Shown piece after piece: positions 26,101-32,786 of a DNA stretch of 64,000 nucleotides; within the stretch, counting starts at the first letter, position 1, and each line of letters starts with the position of its first letter. The stretch lies in assembly GCA_900543485.1 (NCBI GenBank), contig UQRM01000001.1:121937-185936 (forward strand), in the 5' to 3' direction. The notes beneath the pieces are model-generated. The model worked only from the letters and a program-made list of their open reading frames with translations. It did not search any database and was not told the DNA's origin. Source of the stretch: an uncultured Eubacterium sp. (GTDB lineage: Bacteria; Bacillota; Clostridia; Peptostreptococcales; Anaerovoracaceae). Both the position numbers and the translations under genes were made by a program.

Positions 26101-28192
26101 GGAGACATCCTTTGAAGATGAGCAGGGACAGCCTCTCTTCGGCGAGGCCATAGACGTATCCGTCGATATTGCCGACAGCGTATCAGGCATAAGGACGATA
26201 CAGTGGGAGATAGACGCCCCGCATGATGAAGGTGGGGCAGGAACCGTGGAGATAGACAACAGCGGAGAGATGACGGGAGATACGGGAGGATGGGAAGTCC
26301 TGTCCACCGAGAAAAATCTCGTCACCCGGGCGGCAGCCGATATCCCTGTAAAGGCCGACAGCAATGATATCACTCTGACGGTGAGGCTGACTGACAGGGC
26401 AGGCAACACTACCACCGAGAAGGTCACTTTCAGCATAGACAGGACCGCTCCGGTGATAGAGGTGGACTACGACAACGATTCCTATGACGAGGATTTCCTG
26501 CATGAGACGGAATATTACAACGCTGACAGAACTGCCACCATAGATATACGTGAGCGTAACTTCGATGCCGGGGAAGTGAACATCACCGTCACCCGCGACG
26601 GCGAGACCGTCAGGCTGGATGAGCTTCAGTGGGAGTATGTGCCCGATGAGGAGGACCCTGACATGTCTATCCACAGGACGCAGCTGACATTTGACAGGGA
26701 TGGAGACTATACGGTACTGGTGACTGCCGGAGATAAGGCCGGTCATCAGGCTCAGCCTTACGGAGAGAAGAAGTTTACCATAGATAAGACAGCGCCGGTT
26801 CTTTCCATAGAATTTGACAACGATGACGGCGAAAACGGCGGGTATTTTGACAGCGGACGCACCGGCACCATTACCGTCAGGGAGCACAACTTTGAGACTA
26901 CCAGATTCCAGCTTACGGGAGAGGCGTCTCTGGCCGGGGCAGACATCGCCTACCCTGAGCTTTCCGATTGGGAGAGCAGCGGCGACGTTCACACCGCTAC
27001 CATAAGGTTTACCGACGAGGGCGATTATACCCTCAGGATCAGCTATACCGACAAGGCAGGCAACGCCAGTCAGCGGCAGATAGACGAGGAATTTACCATA
27101 GACATGACGGCGCCTGAGCTTTCCATAGGCAATATAGAGGAAAACTCCGCCAACGCGGGAGCTGTAAGACCGTCGGTAAGCTGGTCGGATATCAACCTGG
27201 AGGGGCCGGCTGAAATAACGCTGACAGGCTCTAACCAGGGTGAGACGTCAATGCCGGGAGAATCCAGCGACAGCGAGGTGGAAGGGAGTTTCCGCTATGA
27301 CAATTTCCCTGTGGAGAAGGAATCGGACGATGTGTATACGCTGAAAGCCGTAGTCGCAGATCTGGCCGGAAACGAGACGGAGAAATCTCTGACATTTTCC
27401 GTCAACCGCTTCGGATCAGTCTACACCTTTACCCCGAGCCTGGCGGAGATAGACGGCAGATTTTTCGATAAAGAACAGGACATTGTGATACACGAGACCA
27501 ACGTGGATACGCTGGATCCTGAGACTATAGATATAAAAGTGGCCAGGAATGGACAGAACGCTGATATGGAGGACGTATCATATCAGCTATCCAACGACTC
27601 GGCAAATGGAAGCTGGAGCCAGTACAGCTATCGGCTCACAGCCGATAACTTCTCAGAGGAAGGCGTCTATGTCGTATCGGTAAACTCTGTTGATGAGGCC
27701 GGCAACGTCAACGACAGCACCGACGAGACCAAGGAAGCCGAGCTGCGGTTCGGTATAGACAAGAGCGACCCGCTCATCATGGCCGTCAACGTGGAGGAGG
27801 GGACAACTTATCCGGAAGACAGCAAACAAGCGGAATTCGCTATCGAGGACAACCTGTTGCTGAAGGACGTGACGGTGACCGTTAACGGCAGGGAAATAGA
27901 AACAGAGGCTGACGGCGAGCTTTACAGCTTCACGCTGACAGGCAGCGATAAGGCCAGGGAGATAGTGGTAGAAGCTGTCGACGAAGCAGGTAATGCCAGC
28001 AGCCTGATACTTCCCGACGTCTACGTCACCAGGAACCTCTTCGTCAGATGGTACACCAATACGCCGCTGATGCTGGGCAGCATCGGAGCCCTGTGCGCGG
28101 CTGCCGCGGCTGTGACGCTGCTGATATGGAGGAAGAAACGCCGCGGCAGGGAGGCGGCTGAAGCGGAGGAAGAGGGAGCTACGGATATCTGA
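23150..28192 (+). CDS. Large surface protein with repeated Ig-like domains, C-terminal membrane anchor
   Basis: 1680 residues. Signal peptide (about 1-26, AAAAAAFLLGGLIFC), then a long acidic ectodomain built from many beta-sandwich repeats of about 90-130 residues. Each repeat carries a motif like DxTAPVI before a new strand and DxAGN(V/A) near its end (for example IDRTAPVITSLEYDG, YDWAGNF, EDRAGNVS). A membrane helix (about 1645-1665) and a basic tail KKRRGRE close the protein, so it is anchored by its C-terminus; no LPXTG motif is seen. As last gene of the T7SS operon it may be a surface partner or adhesin. Aspartate-rich repeats suggest calcium binding. Confidence 0.8.
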   Translation: MRKHIMAAAAAAFLLGGLIFCSDLPPVTDVSAVEQQAGDQSISQTEVQKQTEITLVFDGDGNLINPEALEQLEGAEKIEYVTEQEGRRSTQTRPQVQITPETGYFVDVYEDSDYQLERDFLWEKEEPPMTVLTWEALKETPDTSEGHQLTLIMGSDSLSPQLRDFTGSQPDDGSWTLEGYSVSFAADDGDKQSGASGIAKVTYSKSPGVSEGAPADDETELTPDEETGLYELVIPDESYEGAYYITAYDWAGNFAQQQIAVRVDTGAPVLGQPESEPALNTGADGIGWINGSTKISVDVESPVSGIDSVWYSTAEDGSDAVEIQADQGGIYSFDTPGQAGRETYYIWAESGAGVVSQKQALTVGTDLKKPTVDSAEGSGDGWLSFKKNITLSISVSDNAEDEGSADAVSGVARVYVETVLTGSGDVESRLDATRNDDGTYIFKIERGWFNSSVKNKVFKIYAVDAAGNVSAAYNYSVNVDVEEPEIEAIEITGVDGEALRNYDTLENQAFADGQIKVTVQASDDENGSGVDTIGLYKKRGLLGYAELAAPVEVDDNNEAIFYIPAGEMAEEDEVAFEGAIYAMAADRAGNESDYTAFGTGRNDDVPDTVVAENTDPDISIIEEDKADTTVETDGIEYSCYKDDTSLKIQASDEAGQVNSGVQRLRVAVNGQEISDQSFNSRIGNKELTINTEDCAMAEDGAYDVTVEAWDFSGNKITGSHRIYKDGVAPRITNIEKSPDSEWSGDDVTVTVMASDEFGPCDSGVAAVWYGKSDDFEQAIRAENTGDGVYSFTVTEEADRIYYFWAEDRAGNVSALGDDTQVSVKIDRTAPVITSLEYDGPGHQDDEDGSLAGIVEETDYGYYFHGDVMVTVTGRDTQTQTEDGGVQEVDGSGVAQIYYQLVPADGSAPSPATVLAADEAGSISFRIEKGFKGDIYVKASDKAGNMPADDETTPLTDEGYVHGSGVILEKQEEHDETAQMTVDLPETSFEDEQGQPLFGEAIDVSVDIADSVSGIRTIQWEIDAPHDEGGAGTVEIDNSGEMTGDTGGWEVLSTEKNLVTRAAADIPVKADSNDITLTVRLTDRAGNTTTEKVTFSIDRTAPVIEVDYDNDSYDEDFLHETEYYNADRTATIDIRERNFDAGEVNITVTRDGETVRLDELQWEYVPDEEDPDMSIHRTQLTFDRDGDYTVLVTAGDKAGHQAQPYGEKKFTIDKTAPVLSIEFDNDDGENGGYFDSGRTGTITVREHNFETTRFQLTGEASLAGADIAYPELSDWESSGDVHTATIRFTDEGDYTLRISYTDKAGNASQRQIDEEFTIDMTAPELSIGNIEENSANAGAVRPSVSWSDINLEGPAEITLTGSNQGETSMPGESSDSEVEGSFRYDNFPVEKESDDVYTLKAVVADLAGNETEKSLTFSVNRFGSVYTFTPSLAEIDGRFFDKEQDIVIHETNVDTLDPETIDIKVARNGQNADMEDVSYQLSNDSANGSWSQYSYRLTADNFSEEGVYVVSVNSVDEAGNVNDSTDETKEAELRFGIDKSDPLIMAVNVEEGTTYPEDSKQAEFAIEDNLLLKDVTVTVNGREIETEADGELYSFTLTGSDKAREIVVEAVDEAGNASSLILPDVYVTRNLFVRWYTNTPLMLGSIGALCAAAAAVTLLIWRKKRRGREAAEAEEEGATDI

Positions 28193-28268
28193 CAGGTATG
28201 ACGCGGTCCTTTTCCTTTAAAGTGACCAGGTCGTCGTACAGGCAGATCATTCAGTTAAATCATTTCTC

Positions 28269-28296
28269 AAGCGCCCCGGTATCGACCGGGGCGCTT
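28269..28296. terminator. Perfect GC-rich hairpin after the T7SS operon
   Basis: AAGCGCCCCGGT and ACCGGGGCGCTT form 12 bp around the loop ATCG, followed by GTCG and no T-run. It is the best candidate for the 3' end of the T7SS message, perhaps an RNA-stability structure rather than an intrinsic terminator. Confidence 0.5.
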
Positions 28297-28361
28297 GTCG
28301 AAGGGGTCCGACAAAGGGCCTGTCGAGGGATATGAGGAATCATCTATGGATATACAGGCTC

Positions 28362-28417
28362 AAAAAAATTCCCCCTTCCGGCTGCAATAACAGCAGATGT
28401 CAAATCAGCCGGAAGGG
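28362..28417 (-). terminator. Rho-independent terminator of dapA
   Basis: On the minus strand CCCTTCCGGCTG (28406-28417) pairs with CAGCCGGAAGGG (28373-28384), followed by GGAATTTTTTTG. Confidence 0.85.
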
Positions 28418-28456
28418 AGAGAGATATCAACCGATAAACCTGAAGAATCTTATGCT

Positions 28457-29341
28457 TTAGATAAGTCCCATAGCCTTCATTTCACGTTCGATACGCTGAT
28501 CCACCTCGTCCGAAGGAGGGCAGAGCGGGAGCCTGAAGTAAGGCTTGATCATTCCCATCTTGGCCAAAGCCACTTTCACAGGGACAGGGTTCACGTCGGC
28601 GAACATGCTATCGATGATAGGCTTCATAGAAAGCTGCAGGTCAGCTGCCCTTTTCACATCGCCGGCAAACCAGCTCCTGGTCATCTCCACCGATTCGGCA
28701 GGCATGATGTTGGCTATTACTGATATATAGCCGTCGCCGCCCAGTGAAAGAAGAGGAACTACCATATCGTCATTGCCGGAGTATACGGCAAAATCGTCGG
28801 GAACCAGTCTGCATATCTCAGCTACCTGGGCGATGTCCCCGCTGGCTTCCTTGATACCTACGATGTTAGGGTGTTCCGCCAGCTTGGCTGCCGTTGCCGG
28901 AGTGATGTTGACACCCGTGCGGCTCGGTACCGAGTAGAGGATACAAGGGATGGATACCGCGTCGGCTGTTTCTGTATAATGCTGGATGAGCCCCTGCTGC
29001 GAGCATTTGTTGTAGTACGGCGTCACCAGCAGCAGAGCATCTACTCCCACTGACTCTATCCTCTTGGCCAGATTGATACCATGTCTCGTATCGTTGCTGC
29101 CTGCGCCGCCGATGACAGGGACTCTTCCTGCCACTGTGTCTACGCAGAACTTCACCGTTGCCACGTGTTCCTCATCATCCATCGTGGACGCCTCGCCGGA
29201 AGTACCGCAGGCGATGATGGCATCGATGCCCTTTTCTATCTGCCAGTTGATAAGATCTCTGTAAGCGTCAAAATCAACTGAACCATCCTCATTGAAAGGA
29301 GTCGCAATCGCTACCCCGCAACCTCTGAATACTGCTGTCAT
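28457..29341 (-). CDS. dapA: 4-hydroxy-tetrahydrodipicolinate synthase
   Basis: 294 residues, full length for the family. It condenses pyruvate with aspartate semialdehyde, the first committed step to diaminopimelate and lysine. Visible landmarks are GTSGEASTM (substrate phosphate/ketoacid loop), the catalytic tyrosines in TPYYNKCSQQG and CILYSVPSRTGV, and the Schiff-base lysine in GIKEASGDI. The start ATG 29341 is preceded by AAGGAGG. The gene stands alone on its strand behind a lysine riboswitch and promoter, so it is repressed by lysine. Confidence 0.95.
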   Translation of the reverse strand: MTAVFRGCGVAIATPFNEDGSVDFDAYRDLINWQIEKGIDAIIACGTSGEASTMDDEEHVATVKFCVDTVAGRVPVIGGAGSNDTRHGINLAKRIESVGVDALLLVTPYYNKCSQQGLIQHYTETADAVSIPCILYSVPSRTGVNITPATAAKLAEHPNIVGIKEASGDIAQVAEICRLVPDDFAVYSGNDDMVVPLLSLGGDGYISVIANIMPAESVEMTRSWFAGDVKRAADLQLSMKPIIDSMFADVNPVPVKVALAKMGMIKPYFRLPLCPPSDEVDQRIEREMKAMGLI

Positions 29342-29380
29342 TTTCGTTTCCTCCTTAAATCTATGCTGAAATTTCCAATA

Positions 29381-29406
29381 AAAAAGTTGCATCCTATCGA
29401 TGCAAC
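29381..29406 (-). terminator. Expression-platform terminator of the lysine riboswitch
   Basis: Minus-strand GTTGCATC, a short loop, then GGATGCAAC and TTTTTT. ATCGATAG in its left arm and loop is complementary to CTATCGAT at the 3' side of the riboswitch P1 stem, so terminator and antiterminator are mutually exclusive. Confidence 0.85.
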
Positions 29407-29435
29407 GAGAAACGCGATTGTTCTTCTGTCGTATC

Positions 29436-29594
29436 GATAGCGCCTCTGCTCACATATGAGCAGGAGTATATGGCATGTTGTGCCATATCCCAGAAACCTT
29501 CCGTGCCCGGACAGATCCTTCGGCGGTATCTCCTTTCATCGGTATCAACGGCCGCCGCCTCGCTCCGATTACTCTTATCAACCGCACCTCTATC
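29436..29594 (-). promoter_or_regulatory. Lysine riboswitch (L-box)
   Basis: On the minus strand the leader contains the L-box landmarks in order: GATAGAGGTGCGG (P1 5' side), AGTAATCGGAG, GATGAAAGG, CCGCCGAAGGATCTGTC, GGGATATGGCACAAC, then GAGCAGAGGCGCTATC (P1 3' side). It matches the known lysine aptamer in order and spacing. Lysine binding stabilises P1 (GATAG/CTATC), which frees the downstream terminator and switches dapA off. Confidence 0.93.
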
Positions 29595-29607
29595 AACTTT
29601 GTATTAA

Positions 29608-29636
29608 AGTCTACACGGTTTTAGAATGAATGTCAA
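29608..29636 (-). promoter_or_regulatory. Sigma-A promoter of dapA
   Basis: Minus strand TTGACA (29636-29631), 17 nt, TAGACT (29613-29608). The transcript would start near 29601, directly in front of the riboswitch aptamer. Confidence 0.85.
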
Positions 29637-29820
29637 CAAGTTTTCTTCAAAAGACGGCAAGTTGTCGCTGCGGAGTTTTTTGTCTTTTTCCGGACTTATT
29701 TGACAGGCTAACGCAGAAAAATACAGATATTCTCTCAAAAACAAAAAATATCTGTAAAATCCAATGGAAATATGAAGCCTGCGTCCGGAACCAAGCAAAC
29801 TCAAAAGCGCGCAGCCTGTA

Positions 29821-29849
29821 TTGAAGATAGTTGAGTTCCATGGTATAAT
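29821..29849 (+). promoter_or_regulatory. Sigma-A promoter of the sensor-kinase unit
   Basis: TTGAAG (29821-29826), 17 nt, TATAAT (29844-29849) with extended TG at 29841-29842. The early transcript has a short hairpin (CCATATG / CATATGG, 29861-29878). Confidence 0.8.
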
Positions 29850-29928
29850 TTGATGTCCTGCCATATGACGACATATGGCAACGCAGGCGGCAGGAACATT
29901 TCCGCGGGAAATAAAAGGTGGTGGGAGT

Positions 29929-30060
29929 ATGCCTTGCATGATTTGCAACGATCAGGAAAGGGATCTGGAAGAGATACAGAAGATAGTTTCGGATTATGCA
30001 GGAAAACATCCGGACCTCTTTCTGACCGCCAGCCCCGACTTTGCAGTGGAGGTATTTTGA
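29929..30060 (+). pseudogene. Truncated LytTR-type response regulator (N-terminal fragment)
   Basis: A 43-codon reading frame with a purine-rich site (GGTGGTGGGAG) before its ATG. The sequence (MICNDQERDLEEIQKIVSDY, then HPDLFLTASP) looks like the first beta strand and helix of the receiver domain in AgrA/LytTR regulators, whose usual start is ...ICDDE..... It stops at TGA with the phosphorylated aspartate and the whole DNA-binding part missing. The intact sensor kinase follows 27 bases later. I read it as the remnant of the kinase's partner; a genuine short peptide is possible but less likely. Confidence 0.55.
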
Positions 30061-30087
30061 TTTCTATACGAAGGAGGCGACCAGATC

Positions 30088-31362
30088 ATGATACATTTGG
30101 CTGGGGGCATGGTGATTCTTGTAATGACTCATATCTTCTGTATAGCCGCTATGAGCGAGAGAAAATATTCCGTCAGAAAGACCGCGCTGATATATGCGGT
30201 TTTCGGCTTTTACTTCATCGCTTTGACGCTGGTCGTTTTCGCGTTGTTTGGCAGCAATTCCGCCGATACGGCCTTTATCAGTTTTACCAGCACTATCTTC
30301 GCAGCCTTTTTTCTCTTTATCCTGACCTCGACCGATGCTTTTTGTAAGAAGCTGTTTTTGTTTATCAGCCATTCCAATTTGTTCTGCATATTCTTCTGCA
30401 TCGCTATCCTGGTGTGCAATGGCTTGTTTCCCTCATTGTCTGAGTCGGGAGCGATGTACGCGAGGAATATGGTGAGGACGATACTGTATTTGCTGGCTAT
30501 ATTGATATATCTGAAGTTCCTGAGACCTTATGTGCGTGCAGTGCCGGGGACGAAAAAGAAGACCTGGTATTCTATCGCGCTGGTCTCGCTGCTGTTCCTG
30601 GCAGTCTTTACGTCCTTTGTCGTATTTTTGTACGCAGGCTACGGCCATGCAGGCGAAACGATATTTTTCTTTGCGGCCGTCGTACTGATATATTGTTCGG
30701 TGCTCTGGGTGATATTCAGGACGATACAGCATATCGACTACGAAGCGAAGACGGAACTCATCAGCAAGAATGTTGAATACCTGCAGGGGCAGCTCGCTCT
30801 GGCAAAGGAAAACGAACTGACGGCCAGGACTATCCGTCATGATTTCCGCCACCACAACCAGATCGTCGCGGCATTGCTTCAAAAGGGTGACATCAAAGAG
30901 GCACAGCGCTATATCGAACAGTATGACGAGAGTCTGGAAGCGGCAAAGCCTGAGAGGTTCTGTCCCAATACGACAGTCAACGCCATTCTGAGCAATTTCT
31001 ATATAAAAGCGCGAAAGGATGGCATATCGGTTTCCATTTCCGCCGACACGCCCGGGGAGGCATCCATCGAAGACATGGATTTTGTCGCCATTCTTTCCAA
31101 CATCCTGGAAAATGCTCTCAACGGTTGCAGGGAATCCGGCGTAGATGGGGAGATCCGTGTGGATATTCGTTCGGTAGCAAATAAGGTCGTCATCGTATGC
31201 AGCAACCCGTGCAAAGCCGGCCTGGAAATCGAAAACGGCATGCTCCGCAAAAGGAGCACCGGCATCGACAGCATCGTCCTCGCCGCCGGGAAATACGACG
31301 GCGACATCCGCTACGAACTGGAAAGCGGATATCTGACCGTCTGCGTCATCCTCAACACCTGA
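30088..31362 (+). CDS. AgrC-like sensor histidine kinase (GHKL ATPase)
   Basis: 424 residues. Six hydrophobic segments fill the first about 215 residues, like the AgrC-type sensor region. The cytoplasmic part has the H-box RTIRHDFRHHNQIVAALL, the N-box ILSNILENALNGC and a short G-box region MLRKRSTGIDSI, typical of the GHKL kinases that sense peptides or cell-envelope cues in Firmicutes. GGAGG precedes ATG 30088. Its neighbouring response regulator is truncated, so the kinase is either orphaned or signals to a regulator elsewhere. Confidence 0.88.
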   Translation: MIHLAGGMVILVMTHIFCIAAMSERKYSVRKTALIYAVFGFYFIALTLVVFALFGSNSADTAFISFTSTIFAAFFLFILTSTDAFCKKLFLFISHSNLFCIFFCIAILVCNGLFPSLSESGAMYARNMVRTILYLLAILIYLKFLRPYVRAVPGTKKKTWYSIALVSLLFLAVFTSFVVFLYAGYGHAGETIFFFAAVVLIYCSVLWVIFRTIQHIDYEAKTELISKNVEYLQGQLALAKENELTARTIRHDFRHHNQIVAALLQKGDIKEAQRYIEQYDESLEAAKPERFCPNTTVNAILSNFYIKARKDGISVSISADTPGEASIEDMDFVAILSNILENALNGCRESGVDGEIRVDIRSVANKVVIVCSNPCKAGLEIENGMLRKRSTGIDSIVLAAGKYDGDIRYELESGYLTVCVILNT

Positions 31363-31405
31363 CCGATCACGCTGCCTTTATTTTCGATAATGTTTTTCGG
31401 ACATA

Positions 31406-31651
31406 TTCCTAATAAGTCATATTTCATGATGTAGTTTTGGCATTTTTACCTTATTTCGGCCGGTTATCGGAAGATGATATGCCAAAACTCTTTGTGTCAA
31501 TATGTAGTTTTGGCATTGCTGAAGCTATATTCCTATAGAAATATGCCTAATTATAAGATATAAAAGCTTTTATAAGCATATTGCCTCGGGGAATGAAAGG
31601 GCTTCGACTTGATTTATGCCAAATGAACAGAAAAAATTCGCAGTTTTAGTA
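31406..31651. repeat. Inverted-arm elements TGCC...GGCA, 35-36 bp, between convergent genes
   Basis: A 16-base sequence (ATGTAGTTTTGGCATT) occurs at 31429-31444 and again at 31502-31517. Between them ATGCCAAAAC (31479-31488) is its inverse, giving a clear element at 31480-31515 (36 bp, nine perfect arm bases). Weaker elements of 35 bp lie at 31544-31578 (TGCC...AGCA) and 31617-31651 (TGCCAAA...TTTTAGTA). This fills the 305-bp gap between the kinase and the aldo/keto reductase, where both neighbours end, so a promoter role is unlikely. No gene is seen in the gap. Confidence 0.55.
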
Positions 31652-31667
31652 TTTATTGCTGTGTACC

Positions 31668-32537
31668 TTATTCATGTATTTTCAGTCCATGTATCATCTT
31701 TATGAATGCCGGGTCATCGTGATTGACGATCTCACTGTGGCCGACATCCAGTTTGGCGATTTCAGCCATATCGTCGTCGGTGAGAGTGAAATCCCAGATG
31801 TCGAAGTTCTGCTCCATCCTGTCTCTGTGGACTGATTTGGGAATCACCACGACACCTCGCTGGGTGTTCCATCGGAGAGCCACCTGAGCCGCGCTCTTTC
31901 CATACTTTTCACCTATCTTAGTCAGCACCGGATGGGTGAAAATGCCGAAATTCCCTTCGGCAAAGGGACCCCATGCTTCCGGGCAGACGCCGTACTCTTT
32001 CATGCAGGCCAGCGCGTCTTCCTGCTGGAAGAACGGGTGCAGCTCCACCTGGTCGACGGCGGGCATTATCTTCACCGTTTCGCAGAAATCGGTCAGGCGG
32101 GCAGGGTAAAAGTTGCACACGCCGATAGCCTTCAGAATACCTTCCTCATAAGCCTCTTCCATTGCTCTGTAGGCACCGATGTAGTCGCCCATAGGCTGGT
32201 GGATGAGGTAGAGATCCAGGTAGTCCAGTCCCAGATTTTCCAGCGAAGTCCTGATAGCCTTCCTGGCCGATTCGTAGCCGGCATCCTGGACCCATAGTTT
32301 GGTGGTGATGAAAAGTTCCTCACGGGCGACTCCCGACTCGGCGATGGCCGCGCCTACGGCGGACTCATTCATATAAGCCACCGCCGTGTCTATCGATCTA
32401 TAACCCACATCGATAGCGTCGGCCACTGCCTGTTGGCACTGGGCCGGATCCGGGACCTGAGAAACCAGAACCTGCTTATCCACACCCAGATAGGGTTTTG
32501 GGGAAAGCTGAGCAGAGAAAAGCTGCCGACATGCCAT
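31668..32537 (-). CDS. Aldo/keto reductase, 5' end replaced by a fusion
   Basis: Most of the protein is a normal AKR: DVGYRSIDTAVAYMNE (catalytic Asp and Tyr), FITTKLWVQ (Lys), DYLDLYLIHQPMGDY (His), KAIGVCNFYPARL, and VVIPKSVHRDRMEQN (NADPH site). AKRs reduce carbonyls with NADPH. The expected N-terminal strand ending ...LGFGVFQVPDP is absent. Upstream of VSQVPDP the frame runs antisense through a LysR gene fragment, and the apparent start (ATG 32537) has no ribosome site. The ancestral start was probably lost in a deletion, so the gene is likely inactive. Confidence 0.6.
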   Translation of the reverse strand: MACRQLFSAQLSPKPYLGVDKQVLVSQVPDPAQCQQAVADAIDVGYRSIDTAVAYMNESAVGAAIAESGVAREELFITTKLWVQDAGYESARKAIRTSLENLGLDYLDLYLIHQPMGDYIGAYRAMEEAYEEGILKAIGVCNFYPARLTDFCETVKIMPAVDQVELHPFFQQEDALACMKEYGVCPEAWGPFAEGNFGIFTHPVLTKIGEKYGKSAAQVALRWNTQRGVVVIPKSVHRDRMEQNFDIWDFTLTDDDMAEIAKLDVGHSEIVNHDDPAFIKMIHGLKIHE

Positions 32538-32786
32538 TTTCTTTATATGGATGAATGGGATGCATATCAGCAGCTTTCGGAAGCAGGATCTTTCCCGACA
32601 TTTACGACTGAGGCATTCGCCGACAGCTGGTCACGATCCGATAAGAAAGTGGTACCTATCGTTGATGATGAAGTCAACGTCACCTATTACTTCGCCTGCA
32701 GCGCCAACGACCGCCATCGTTTCCAGCCGCTGATACGGCAGCTTCAGGAGAAATTTTCTGTTACGAAGGATTACGATCAGTTTTGA
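32484..32786 (+). pseudogene. C-terminal fragment of a LysR-type regulator
   Basis: The frame from about 32484 to TGA 32786 reads like the last third of a LysR substrate-binding domain (HFLYMDEWDAYQQLSEAGSFP, then KKVVPIVDDEVNVTYYFACS and LIRQLQEKF). The helix-turn-helix and first two thirds are missing; upstream the frame becomes antisense of the aldo/keto reductase. Its end overlaps the end of the minus-strand permease by 26 bases. The arrangement suggests a divergent LysR-reductase pair fused tail to body by one deletion. Confidence 0.55.
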
